From NCBI GenBank assembly GCA_022432975.1, contig CM039508.1, positions 43,216,646 to 43,280,645 of the forward strand: 64,000 nt of DNA. The letters run 5' to 3'. Below are positions 45,892 through 58,494 of this stretch, one piece after another. The DNA is from Begonia masoniana (taxonomy: Eukaryota; Streptophyta; Magnoliopsida; Cucurbitales; Begoniaceae). Position 1 is the stretch's first letter; every line of letters starts with the position of its first letter. The notes beneath the pieces were generated by a model. The model was not told where the DNA came from. It was given only the letters and a program-made list of their open reading frames with translations, and made no database searches. Position numbers and translations under genes: made by a program.

Positions 45892-46828
45892 CTCGCCAAA
45901 CAAAGCCGTGAGGGGAGGATATTGGGCTATGGCCCAATCCCCAGAGCGGACAATATCTTGCTGAGAAAAGGGGTCGTTATACTGTAATTCTCCAATTTTT
46001 CTACACACTCACCAAATACATTAGAATTTTTATATACTTTGAGTAAAACTCATCAATTCAGGTATTAAAGAGTATAATAAAATGTGTAAAATACACACTT
46101 ATCAAAACATAGTTTAAACATAAGATGACATCCGATCATGCAAAGGATCCTGTTTTACACGATTTTAGAAGTTATTTTATATTTATTTTTATTTTTTTAG
46201 CATTTAATTTTAACATGTAGCTTATTTAATGAGACCGAAGATAATCAAGTTGAAGCAAGGAGACCGAAGATACGTGAAGATTTGGAGAAGGTGCGGCACA
46301 CATGCTCACGAATAACTAAAATGGAGGGTGCGACACATATGCGCATGTAATAATTAAAAAGATATGCGCTAGACACATGCTCATACAAGGATTAAAAAGT
46401 CACATACAACTGCATGCAAATCACATAGGAGAGATGTTATCAGGCCGAATCTACTCAAATCATGTTCAAACATAGTTTAAACATGAGATGACATCAGATC
46501 ATGCAAAAGATCCTGTTTTACACGATTTTAGGAGTTATTTTATATTTATTTTTGTTTTTTTAGCATTTAATTTTAACATGTAGCCTATTTAATGAGAAAT
46601 CGTTATTCGATTTTAATGGAATAAGTTTGAATTAAAAATTGAGATTTTTTTATAAGATTTATCTTTGGTTCTTTGCAAAGAACATCGAACTTCTTCAAGT
46701 CACGCTTGAAGAATCTCGCTTGATAGCTTTGGTTCTTACCAATAAGTTTGGTCATGGTCAAGCTCTTGTGTTGATAACTACAGTTCTATCGAATTCTTTG
46801 ATTGGACTCTAGTTCCTTACTTTGTTTT

Positions 46829-49331
46829 TGTAATGCCCCAATTTAAAAATTCTCAATTTCAAACTCTAATTTTGGAAACCCTAGAATTTTCCCCAAATTG
46901 AATTGAAATCGAGCGTCAAATCATAATTTGAAAATTTAAATATAAATTGAAAACTTTAATTTCGCGGAAGCTTTGTAATATATTTTGTCAAAATCTTGAA
47001 ACAATAAATTTATCAAAATCTTGAAACCATTGCATAATTAACACAATTGATGAAACTTTAAACAATAATAAAGTTCAACATAATAATTCAAATCTTAAAA
47101 TGAATTAAAACATTAATATCGTTTGAAAATTTAAACAAACTAATTTAAATCGTTTTCTTCGAATTCAACAATATTTTCTTCATCTGTATGCTCGCTTGCC
47201 ACTGGAGGGTTCTCAATAGCAGCTATTTCTTCCTCAGAAAAAAATTCACCTACATCACAAGTTGAAAACTATGAGAAATCTCAGTAAATGGAAATACGTG
47301 CAAGTTGTAAAACTTTTACTTTTACCGAATCCTGTTAACAGTTACAGACCGGTTGAAATCAACCTTCTTTTAAGACTTAGTCTCGTCCTCTTTTACTTTT
47401 ACTTTTAAGACTTAGCCAGTGGCTTCGTCATCTTTTACTTTTAACCAGGTGTTGCCACCTCTTTTACTTTTAAGCTTGTAGTTTTTCCGTCAATTATCAT
47501 TTTCATACACATGCAAATGTCCTACAACTTTTATCTTTAAAATAATCATATGTCAATGTCTAACATGAGTGCTCAACATCAAAATATGTGACAGAATAAT
47601 AAAACAATTATAAAATAATATATATTTTGTGATGTAGGGCCGTAGCCAAAATTTGGTATTTCACTTACTTGGATTCCGAGCGTTAGGGTTTATAGGGATT
47701 TTTCCAATATCCAATATTTTAATAATATCAATTTAATTAAAATCTTAGAATTAAATGCCTATTAAATAAATCTAATTGGACAGAGTTTGGGCAGAATTTT
47801 CTTACGTGTGATCGTGGGTCGAATCGGGTCGATTTTGACAACCTCCAGGAATTTTCTTCCTAAATAAAATTCTTAATATTATTTTTCCACTTTAATAAGT
47901 TGTAAAACTTTTACTTTTACCGAATCCTGTTAACAGTTACAGACCGGTTGAAATCAACCTTCTTTAAGACTTAGTCATTTCTGACTTCGTCCTCTTTTAC
48001 TTTTACTTTTAAGACTTAGCCAGTGGCTTCGTCATCTTTTACTTTTAACCAGGTGTTGCCACCTCTTTTACTTTTAAGCTTGTAGTTTTTCCGTCAATTA
48101 TCATTTTCATACACATGCAAATGTCCTACAACTTTTATCTTTAAAATAATCATATGTCAATGTCTAACATGAGTGCTCAACATCAAAATATGTGACAGAA
48201 TAATAAAACAATTATAAAATAATATATATTTTGTGATGTAGGGCCGTAGCCAAAATTTGGTATTTCACTTACTTGGATTCCGAGCGGTTAGGGTTTATAG
48301 GGATTTTTCCAATATCCAATATTTTAATAATATCTTATTTAATTAAAATCTTAGAATTAAATGCCTATTTAAATAAATCTAATTGGACAGAGTTTGGGCA
48401 GAATTTTCTTACGTGTGATCGTGGGTCGAATCGGGTCGATTTTGACAACCTCCAGGAATTTTTTCTTCCTAAATAAAATTCTTAATATTATTTTTCCACT
48501 TTAATAAATAAATTTCACAACAATTTAGGTAGAAATTCCTTACCGGTTAAATTTTCGATCGGTCTGGTTTGATTCGCTTAGAAATTTAGTTCGGGTCCGG
48601 TTCGGGTGAATAGTGCGAATTCGGGTCGAGTCAGTGAACAATACCGGTTCGGTTCGGGTCAGATGAACAGTACCCGGTCGGTTCGGGTCAGATGAACAGT
48701 TTTGGTCTGGTTCGGTTTGGGCTGCAAAGAATCGGTTCGGTTCGGGCTTAGGTTTAATGAACCGATTCAGTTTTAAAATAAACTGAACCCACTATTCTTG
48801 CTTCTTCTTCTTCGCGAGCCGAGAACAGAGAGAAAGGGAGAGGGAGATCGAGAGGGAGAGGGCATGGCTGAGGGAGCGCCGAACGCCGAGCGTGGTTAGA
48901 GAAAAGGTTCGGCTGAGGAGGGTTTCGCCGGAGATGAGTTCGCTGGAGGGATGCTCAGCCGAGGGTTTTTCACCGAAAACTTCAGTGGTCGGAGGTGGTG
49001 TTTCACCGGAATGACGTTCGGCCGAGGGATAGATCTTTTCCGAATGAACGTTAGGTCGAAGGTCGGCGATGTTTGCGGTGGTCGGAGATCGGGTCGCTGT
49101 TTTCTGACGAGGTAAGTATTCTGGTTTCCAAAAAGAGAGAGAGAGATATGGTTTTGGTGTGATTTTTCCTTCACCGAATTCCTCATTTTAAAGGGAAAAT
49201 ATCTCAACATCTTCTTAAATTTTTTTGTTAGATTGTAGATGAATTGGTTGATGAATTAAATTTTGTGTTTCATTCCCTCCTACACAATTGAATACTGTCA
49301 AAAGCGTCGGTGGGATATTTTGATTGTTACA
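46829..49331 (+). repeat. Ty3/Gypsy-type LTR E (probable)
   Basis: This long LTR-like block starts TGTAATGCCCCAATTT and ends ATTGTTACA, about 2.5 kb. The ends follow the TGTAA...TACA form of the Gypsy LTR starting at 50486, and the length is similar. It contains a roughly 595-bp tandem duplication and a stretch (48540-48790) rich in CGGTTCGGGT. The expected primer site does not follow; pol sequence begins at once, so the boundary is inferred. Confidence 0.55.
47304..48507. repeat. 595-bp tandem duplication
   Basis: AGTTGTAAAACTTTTACTTT starts near 47303 and again near 47898. Each copy ends TTTTTCCACTTTAATAA. The two are almost identical apart from small indels (for example TTCTTTTAAGAC against TTCTTTAAGAC). 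It lies inside the Gypsy-like LTR. Confidence 0.9.
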
Positions 49332-50485
49332 GTTTTTGAATCGTAAAGACGTTCCTTTGAACTATTTCGCTTGTTTAAAGGTCTCAGATCTCCTAATATG
49401 TGGGGTTTCAAGTGCTGTGATTTCTCTTTTACAGAAGTTTAAGGATATTTTCCCGGAGGAGTTATCGAAAAGAATACCGCCACTTAGAGGAATCGAGCAT
49501 CAAATCAATTTCATCCCTTGTGCGACAATTCCAAACCAACCGGCATATCGAGTGAATCCGGAGGAAACAAATAAAATTCAAAGGCAAATGGACGAGTTAG
49601 TGGACAAGGGTCTAGTGAAAGAAAGCCTAAGCCCATACTCTGTACCCGTGATATTGGTGCAAAAGAAGGACGGATCATGGAAGATGTGCGTGGATTTCTG
49701 AGCAATCAATAAAAAAACGGTAAAGTATCGACATCCTATACCAAGGTTAGATGACATGCTTGATGAGTTATACAACGCTTATTTATTCTCAAAAAATTGA
49801 TTTAATGAATGGATAATATCAAATTCGTATGAAAAAAGGAGACGAGTGCTTTCAAAATAAAATTTGGGCACTATAAGTGGTTATACATGCCCTTTGGATT
49901 ATCTAATGCGCCTAGCACATTTATAAAGTTAATGAATCACGTATTACGACTATTTGTAAGAAAATTTGTCATGGTTTATTTGGATGATATATTAGTTTAT
50001 AGCAAAATATTAGAACAACATGTAGAACATTTAAAATTTATTTTTAATGTTTTGCGAATAAACCAATTATATGCTAACCTCAAAAGTGCACTTTTTGCAT
50101 GGAATTGATAGTGTTTATTGGTTTTATAGTGAGCTCGAGTGGAGAATCGATGGACGAAGAAAAAACGAAGGCAATCAAGGAGTGGCCAAAACCTAAGAAT
50201 GCTAATGCGGTACGTAATTTTCAAGGCTTAGCTAGCTTTTACCGAAGATTCATTAGAGACTTTAGTACTATTTCGACACCATTGAATGATTTGGTTAAAA
50301 AAAATGTGGATTTTAGGTAGACTAAGGTACTTGATGAATCTTTTAATCTTCTAAAAGAAAAGTTAACTAATAAACCTTTGTTAGTTTTGTCAAATTTTGA
50401 TAAAACTCTTGAAATTGAATGTGATGCGTTGGGAAAAGGAATTGGTACTGTTTTTATGCAGGATATGAAGTCGATCGCATACTTT
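49332..50485 (+). pseudogene. Ty3/Gypsy pol fragment (RT-RNase H)
   Basis: The reading FPEEL, PPLRGIEHQINF and VPVILVQKKDGSWKMCVDF (to 49701) is the start of Ty3/Gypsy reverse transcriptase. [12 protein letters not shown] and [11 protein letters not shown] follow at about 49887-50000 (catalytic YLDD intact), then [17 protein letters not shown] at about 50215 and an RNase H piece ending IAYF at 50485. Stops and frameshifts occur near 49701, 49796 and 50320. It is cut at 50485 by the LTR of the next Gypsy element. Confidence 0.88.
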
Positions 50486-50985
50486 TGTAACACCCGAATT
50501 TACGGGATTTTTGTAATTATATATAAATAATGGCATTTTTGTAATTATGTCAAATTAAGTCAGTTTCGTGAAAAGAAAGTGTTATTACGATCCTAATAAT
50601 TAATATGGATTTTAAGAAAATTTTGAGAATTTTAAGAGTTATAACGCTAAATTACGAGAATTACGTTTCTCGTAATATAAAGGACGTTTTAGTAAAAATA
50701 GTAAACGAGGTCCGTTTTGCAAACAGACAGTTTTAATAAAGCCCTAGTAATGAGTTGGATTTATTGGTGAAATAAAAAAATTTGGAGAAACCGAATCGTT
50801 AGCTAATTAACGAAACAAATAACGAAACAAATAGAAAATCAAAGGAAGGGTAAAAAGGTAATTTGTCAAGACAATTTTATTAAAAAAGGCAAAAGCCTTT
50901 CTTCTTCTCCACGCAAATTTTTCCCTGCTCCCTGGCGATTTCCCTTTTCCCTCCCGCGAGTGATTCTCCTCTCCAAAGACGATTC

Positions 50986-52425
50986 TGTAGGATCGGTATT
51001 GTCTAAGAGGGGGGTGAATTAGACTTTTTAATTTTAATTACGACTCAACCTAATTTCTCTCCTTGATTAAACTTATAGATTTAACACAAGTAATTAAATA
51101 ATGTAAAGAGAGAGAGAGAGAAATTTTGACACCAGTATTTTTACGTGGTTCGGCCAAACTGCCTACGTCCACGCTCCAAGGCTCCCCCTTGAAGATTCCT
51201 TACTTCTCCTCAACGAGAAATCCTGATCGAGTTTTCTGGCGTCGATCCAAAGCCTTTTACACAATACAGGATTGAACTTTACGGGCGTCAATCCACTGCC
51301 TTACACAAATTTTTGAGTTTGTAAAGTTTTGCACAAAAAAACTACTCTTTCACAGGATCTGAATTTCAAGTTCGAATAGAGAGAGGTAGACAGAGTGTGA
51401 TAATGTCGCTAGTTAGGGCTCAGCAATTCAATTTGCAAAAGTTGTATCTTTGTGCTCTAACCTCGGCTTAAATACTCTGTCTTCAGAATCGGCTTGACTT
51501 CAATGCTCCTTGTCCAATAATGGAAACTTTGTTACCGTTGGAGAGCTTTCGTACAATTTCAGGTAGCCGTTGCCGATTGTAGTTGTAAGTCGTCGTCGCC
51601 ATAAATGTTCTGAAGTTAAAGCTTGAAAACGACGTCACTGTAGCTTCGCGGTTTATTTGAATTCTGGCGGAAGACAAAGCTGATTTGTAGTCTTGAACCG
51701 CCATCGGATGATGCAACTGAAAAATATTGAACCGGCATCGGATGAGTAAGCTTCTAATGCTTGAACCGGTATAGAATGATGAAGCTTTAAAAACACTGCC
51801 GGATGATTAAATCTTAGACGTCTTCTGCCTTTGTCGTTTAGTGACCGGAAGAGGAATTTGTTGGAGTCATCCGTCTTTGTCGTTTAGCGATCGAAGGACA
51901 TAGTCATTAATAGCTTCGCCTTTTGTCATTTTCCTATCGGTAGACTCAGCGTTAAACGCCATCGGATGAAGCAGTTCTTAAAACCATCGGATGACTTAAT
52001 CTTCGAAGACATCAGCTTTTGTCATCTAGCGGGCGGTGGAGTTCTTCAATTTGCTCATCCGCCTTGTCGTCTAGCGAACGGTGGACTTAGTCACTGAACG
52101 ACTTCTTCTTTTACTTTCAGCCTCCGGTGAACTCATTACTTTATTAATATTTAATTTCACCGGTGGACTTCTTTTCACACATGTCCGGTGGACTTATTTT
52201 CAACTAGACCGGTGGATTTAGTTATTTTGTTTAACACATTTCAGCCCTGTACACTTAATCACATGCATTAGATACTAAAATACCCTTAATAAGGGTATTT
52301 CCAACATATTAATAACAAATGCATAAATCATTATTCTCATTTAATAATCATAATCAAATTATATTACGTGCATATAAACACATCATCAAAAACATATTTA
52401 GACTTAAACATTAATTAAGTCAACA
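50986..52425 (-). repeat. 3' LTR of Sirevirus C
   Basis: 1,440 bp. On the minus strand it starts TGTTGACTTAATTAATG and ends CCTACA. It is nearly identical to the other LTR; the main difference is about 25 bp extra near 51975. Confidence 0.93.
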
Positions 52426-52625
52426 ATCTCCCCCTTTTTGATGATGACAACCTTTACATTTGATTAAATATAACTCCCCCATAGTCTTAGCTCCCCCATA
52501 GCAAATGCATACTTCAAGACTATCATATCCAGATTTCACAGATTAATCTAATACATGCCATCAGAATATCAAACAATGATCAAAAAGTGTATCAATCATC
52601 GGTGTTCTCCCCCATTTGCATTATC
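52426..52625 (-). other. Repeated polypurine tracts of Sirevirus C
   Basis: On the minus strand AAAAAGGGGGAGAT adjoins the 3' LTR, and ATGGGGGAG-type tracts recur near 52480, 52500 and 52610, as in Sirevirus B. Confidence 0.78.
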
Positions 52626-52708
52626 AAAAACAAAGAAACACAGAAGAATACAGAATGTGAAACAGAAAAAGAATTGTGCAAGAAGTCACAAAAAAACGAA
52701 CAGCCTAA

Positions 52709-55063
52709 TTAAGTTAAGTTCTTAAGATGTGTCCACAGCTCTTGGAGAAAGAACCAAAACATTGCTGAGTCCAAACTGGGTTGATCAGGAACAGAAGCAG
52801 GAGCAGGAGCAGGAAGAGTGGGAAGAGGAGTATGAGGTTGATAAGATGCCCAAATTAGTGCCAGAAGCTCCATGAAGTCCAAACACGGAGGGAGCACTGG
52901 TGGAGGAACTGATGAAGAAGCCGCCTGAGATGAGCCTGGATATACCACCATGTCGACACATGGTGAAGAGTGGGAGGAGGACGCAGAGACAGAGGAAACT
53001 GCTTGGACCTGGACTGGCAGCTCAGCTTGATGGAAATCCAAAGACATGAACCGAGTATCTGCATCTACCTCAGGTCGAAAAACGGGAGGGAGAAAATTTG
53101 CATCACACGGCTCAGAGGAATGCTGAGGAGGTGGAGACCGGGCAGGTTGAAGAGCTGCAATTTGAGACTGAAGAGACTGGAGGGTCCGAGTAAAAAGTGT
53201 ATGGTTTAGAGTCATGGTTTGACCCAGTTTAGCTAATTCCACAGCAACATCCAGTTTGAGCTGTTTGATCTTCTCATCCAGCGTGATGCCCAGGTCCAAT
53301 GCATGCTGGGCTAGCTTACTATCAATAGAAGTCTCAATCAGACTTTGAATTGAGCAGAAAGCTGTCCCGAGACTGTCAATGCTGGACTGCATTGTATGGA
53401 ACTGCTCTTCACTCATAACGAAACGTCTCTGATAAGTTTTTGGGGTGGCAGGAGTGGTTGGCTGAATTGGAGCAGATGGTTGGACTGGAGGAGACAAGGA
53501 AGGAACCAAAAAGGATGGTAAAGGGGCAGATGGAAGAACAGGAGATAGAGGGGCAGGGGCAGGCAGAGTGGGAAGCAAAATAGATGGTGGAGGAAAAGAT
53601 TGAGTAGCAGGAGAAAGTGAGACTGGAAGTGAAGGTGAAGGAGAAATACCATAAGCTGAGATTGCAGTCTCATCTACATCATCCTGATCAGACTCCTCTG
53701 CCAGGATAAGTTTTCTTTTCCCCCCTTGACCAACAGCTGCTTGAGCAGTTTCCATATTGGCTGCAGGCAGAGGATGCACAGTTGAGGCAGGTGGAGGCAG
53801 AGTTGGGAATGTGGATTGAACTGGAGGGCCATGTTTGATTATAGAAGTAATTGCTCGAAACACCGGAGAGATGGAGGGAAGAGCAGGCTGAGAAGGTAGT
53901 AGGAGAGAAGGTGGAGGGGAGGTAGGAGAAGGAATGCTAGGTGCAGAAGGAGCAGAAATAGCCTCAAAGGGATGCGCTAAAGCTAATGAAGCAGGTTGTC
54001 TAGGCCTTGGAGGAGGGGGCAGTACACGAGGTACTTTTTAGGGAGGAGGAGAATCAAAGAGAGTAGGAATCTCGGAATCACCAGCACCCTCTTGAATTGA
54101 GGACTCATCAACCAATTCAAGTTTCCTTTTCCCTTTTCTGGTTACGGCTGCCTGAGCTAACCTTTGCTTAGATTGATCCAAATAGAATTCTCCTTTTCTG
54201 TTTTTCTTAATCCTCATTCTGTTCAGAGTAGCCTTGGAGTAATAGTTACCCTTCTTGAGACTGGTGAGCTCAGCATCTTCAGGAAAGCAGATATCATTCT
54301 TCTGAAAGATTTTCATCAGAAGCAGGTTGTAGGGAAGAGAAGGAGCTCTGGAGGTGATAGCCTGAATCATCCTTCTCAGGATCATGAATCCAACATCGAA
54401 AGGGGTCTTCTGGTATAAGCCCATTAGGATAAAGACCTCCATAGTACTTACTTCATCATAATGACCCCCTTTAGGAAGGATGTTGTACCCGATCATCTGA
54501 TGAAAAAGCTTGGCCCTTATGTTCAAGTCCTTGCTCTTTAAAACGTGGGGAGTGATGTTTGGGTCAAGAGCTATGGATTTCAACAGAAGACGACCATCTT
54601 CTGTATCAAAAGAAGGGGACTCCTGCCCTGAGGTATAGAATTTGGGACAACCATCTAAGTGAGGGCTTTCCAGAATCTCATTTATCGAAGAGGAGGTAAG
54701 AGTTATGTACTTTCCGTACACATAACTTTTGATTATAGATAAATCAGGAGAAAAACTCATGTTGATATAAAACATTCTAATGGCTTCTGCGTAATAGAAA
54801 GATTCCACAAAGAATAAGCCTAGAAGTCCGATGTCATCCAAAGGCTCAATGAGATTCAAACCAACTAACTCATCAGCCATAATTCCTCTACTAGGAATCA
54901 ATTTCTTAAATTGAAATTCTTCATGATACCTTATTTCGGCTGCCTGAGTGAGGAAAAAGTACGATGGCCAGCTTATCGAACGAGGAATCACTCGAGGAGG
55001 ACGAGCAGTGGATTTGGCTTTCATAGCAGTGGGTGCCTTCCCAGTTCTAGAAGAAGATTCCAT
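52709..55063 (-). pseudogene. Env-position ORF of Sirevirus C (one nonsense codon)
   Basis: The ATG at 55063 (MESSSRTGKAP) is the likely start by comparison with the intact homologue at 29850-32147. The N-terminal globular domain is conserved (RVIPRSISWPSYFF, GLLGLFFVESFYY, IRAKLFHQMIGYNILPKGGH, LPYNLLLMKIFQKN). A TAA at 54038-54040 follows a DSPPP stretch; the same frame then stays open through the Pro/Ser-rich region and a putative helical segment to 52709. It belongs to the same family as in Sirevirus B and its function is unknown. Confidence 0.8.
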
Positions 55064-55377
55064 AGTACGGATTGAAGAAGTTTGCTGAGTGAGAATCTGT
55101 AAGAAGAGTAAGGTTTTGGAAAGACGAACTGCGTCTGTCAGAGCAAGATGAAAGAGCGCGAAAGATGAAGCGTCTTTGTAAGAAGAGAAATTTAAATAAG
55201 TTAGGGCATCGCCCGATAGGAAGAGACAAACGTGGAAGTCGGATAGAACTTGATAGAGCACACGTGTCATCAGATAAGAAAATATATCATCCGATAAGTG
55301 AATAATGCATATCCACCGGTGAATAGTAAATGAACCGGATGACATGAATAGCCAAAGCAGAAACAGAGAGGATAACC

Positions 55378-58300
55378 TTAACTTTTCTCATACTTGAGAA
55401 GACCTAATCTGATTCTAATACCACAGAAGGTTTTATCATCTAAAGGCTTTGTGAAGATATCTGCCAATTGATCTTTGGAATTGACAAACTCTAAAGATAT
55501 GTCACCTCTTTGAACATGATCACGAATGAAGTGATATCTGACATCTATGTGTTTTGTTCTAGAATGTTGAATAGGATTTTTAGAGATGTTTATAGCATTG
55601 GTGTTATCACACCGAATAGGAATCCTATCATAAAATAGATTGAAATCTTCCAGAGTCTGTTTCATCCATAACATTTGTGCACAACAACTGCCCGCAGCAA
55701 TATATTCGCTTTCAGCAGTTGACAATGCAACAGAATTCTGCTTCTTAGAATACCAAGATACTAAAGATTCTCCTAAGAATTGACAAGTGCCACTAGTGCT
55801 TTTTCTATCAATTAGACTACCAGCATAGTCAGAATCTGAAAATCCAATTAGATCAAAAGATGTGCCCTTTGGATACCATAACCCTAGTTCATAAGTCCCA
55901 CTCAAATATTTGAAATTCCTCTTTACAGCAGATAAATGGGACTCCTTAGGGGCAGCTTGAAATCTAGTACACAAGCAAACACTAAAAAGTATATCTGGCC
56001 TACTTGCAGTCAGATATAACAGAGAACCAATCATACCACGATATTTCTTGATATCCACACTTGTACCATTTTCATCCTTATCCAATTTAGTAGTGGTACT
56101 CATGGGAGTTTTGGAAGATTTGACAGTTTCTAATCCGAATTTCTTAAGAAGCTCCTTAATGTATTTTTCTTGACAGAAGAAAATACCATCAGGAGATTGA
56201 CAGATCTGAAATCCTAAGAAAAACTTTAACTCTCCCATCATACTCATTTCAAATTCACTTTGCATGAGGGAGGAAAACTCATTGCACAAACTGACATTTG
56301 TTGATCCAAAAATAATGTCATCGACATAGATTTGAACTAACAAAATGTCTGCATCCTTTTGCATGGTAAATAGAGTTGAATCAGAATTACCCTTTTTGAA
56401 ATTTCTTTCCTCAAGGAAATTCTTCAACCTATCATACCAAGCTCTAGGAGCCTGCTTAAGACCATAGAGAGCTTTCCTAAGTTTGAACACATGATCAGGT
56501 TTATCAAAGGATTCAAAATCTAAGGGCTGCTCTACATAAACTTCTTCCAAAATATATCCATTTAAAAAGGCACTCTTTACATCCATTTGAAAGAGTGTGA
56601 AGTTCTTGTAGCAGGCAAAAGCTAAAAGCATTCTAATAGATTCCAAACGTGCTACAGGGGCAAAAGATTCCTCAAAATCAATACCATCTTCCTGAGAGTA
56701 TCCCTTAGCAACTAGTCTAGCCTTATTTCTGACAACAATCTCATTCTCATCCAATTTATTTTTAAAGACCCACTTAGTACCAATAATGGGATAATCCTTT
56801 GGCCGTGGAACAAGTTCCCATACATTGCTCCTTTCAAATTGATTTAGCTCCTCTTGTATAGCTAAAATCCAATTTTCATCATTCTCGGCCTCCTCAAATT
56901 TCTTAGGCTCTATTTGAGAGATAAATGCCACATTGGCACAGATCCTAAGTGAGGATCTAGTCTTAACACCTAATGATGGATCACCTAAGACTTCATCTAT
57001 TGGGTGGTTTCTGACAAATTTTCAATCTCTAGGAAGAGTAGGATTTTCATCCTTGACAGGAACAGTATCTAGAGAAGTAGGGGAAGGATCTAGAGATTTT
57101 TTTACTTGGGAAGGATCACTAGACTTTTCTAAGGAAAGGGAATCCAGTTGTTTTTCCAAAGTATCATCCTCATCCACATTGATTAATGGCTGAGAAGTCT
57201 CATCAAAATTGACATGAACGGATTCCTCTACAACTAGAGTTCTCCTATTGAAAACTCTATAAGCTTTACTGGACAGAGAATAACCAAGAAAAATTCCAAT
57301 ATCAGATTTGGAATCGAATTTTCCTAAGTTATCCTTAGTATTTAGAATGAAGCACTTACTATCAAAGGCTCTAAAATACTTGACAGAAGGAGTTTTTCCA
57401 CTCCATAGCTCATATGGAGTTTTCTCTAGAATAGGTCTTATGGAGACCCGATTAAGCACATAACAGGCTGTTGCTACAGCTTCAGCCCAGAAATACTTAG
57501 GAAGAGAATTCTTATTAAGCATAGTCCTAGCAAGCTCTTGGAGAGATCTATTCTTCCTCTCAATAACACCATTTTGCTGAGGGGTCCTAGGAGAAGAGAA
57601 ATCGTGCTCAATTCCATATTTGAGACACATGAGTTCAAATTTTTCATTTTCAAATTCTCCACCATGATCACTACGAATAGCAACAATGGTGAGCTCTTTT
57701 TCATTTTGAACTCTTTTCCTAAAGCTAGAGAAAGTATCAAAGGTTTCATCCTTTGACTTTAGAAAGAATACCCAAGTAAATCTAGAGTAGTCGTCAACAA
57801 TGACATAAGCATAGAATTTACCACCTAAGCTTGCTATATTGGAAGGACCAAAGAGATCCATGTGAAGAAGTTTGAGAGACTTAGAAGTTGAAATTGAATT
57901 CTTAGAGGCAAAAGAACTTTTGATCTGCTTGCCCATTTGACAAGCTTCACAGACTTTATCCTTTTCAAAGGATATCTTAGGGATTCCTCTAACTAAATTC
58001 TCCCTAGTAATCTTAGCTAAAGTATCCATCCCTACATGTCCTAATCTCCTATGCCAAATCCAAGAATCATGGGAAGAATTAACAGCAAAGCATTTTTCAT
58101 TCACATGCTCAATAGCATCCATGTCAATAATATAGATATTTTATTTCCTATAGCCAGTGAACAGAGTTTTGTCATTAGATGCATCTTTAATTATACATGA
58201 GTTTGATTTAAAGATCACCTCATAACCTCTATCACATAACTGGCTAATACTAAGCAGATTATGCTTTAAACCCTCAACTAATAGAACATTTTCAATAATA

Positions 58301-58494
58301 GGATTAAAACTGTTACCTATATTGCCGATGCCAACAATTTTTCCCTTTTGGTTTCCACCAAAAGTGACACTCCCTTTCTTTTTGTTGACAGCAGCAAACA
58401 TGGTTGAGTCTCCTGTCATATGCCTCGAACATCCACTGTCGAGGTACCACTGGTTCTTTCCAGGAGAGCACTCAACCTGCAAGACAGAATTCAA
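55378..58494 (-). pseudogene. pol of Sirevirus C (two nonsense codons)
   Basis: Protease with intact DSGCSRHMTG (about 58440), integrase ([43 protein letters not shown]), reverse transcriptase ([25 protein letters not shown] near 56325) and RNase H ([25 protein letters not shown]). Stops in frame: 58139-58141 (TAA, after the protease) and 57022-57024 (TGA after PRD, where Sirevirus B has Trp). All parts lie in one frame and no frameshift is seen. Catalytic residues of all four domains are present. Confidence 0.93.

Larger units (their letters stand above)
45157..45981 (+). mobile_element. Cassandra TRIM, complete copy
   Basis: The 5' LTR is 45157-45533 and the 3' LTR 45605-45981, both 377 bp and almost identical. 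The primer site TGGTATCAGAGC is at 45536-45547, and a short interior ends in a purine run (CCCGAGGGGGGG). It is flanked by CTGTA at 45152-45156 and 45982-45986. LTRs start TGTGATGAC and end CGTTATA (TA instead of CA). The 5S-like block appears in both LTRs. There is no coding capacity. LTRs are 42 bp shorter than the Cassandra copies at 22-34 kb, because the region around 45185-45240 differs. Confidence 0.93.
44044..46104. mobile_element. TG...CA insertion in the 363-bp array
   Basis: The insertion begins TGATACGCAAGTGTACG and ends ACACTTATCA, flanked by AAACA at 44039-44043 and 46105-46109. Intact array copies read through this site (TTCAAACATAGTTT), confirming an insertion with a 5-bp target copy. 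Excluding the nested Cassandra it is about 1.2 kb, has no ORF and no internal LTR pair, and could be a solo LTR. I cannot name the family. Confidence 0.7.
43329..46593. repeat. Tandem array, unit about 363 bp
   Basis: GAAGATAATCAAGTTGAAGC begins at 43329, 43692 and 46237, and the related GTTGAAGCAAGGAGACCG starts a further copy at 43820. Copies 1 and 4 are nearly full length; copy 2 is cut to about 128 bp; copy 3 is split by the insertion at 44044-46104. No protein is encoded. Confidence 0.85.

Noticed and set aside
45270..45899. 209-codon minus ORF
   Set aside because: It spans both LTRs and the interior of Cassandra with no protein features.
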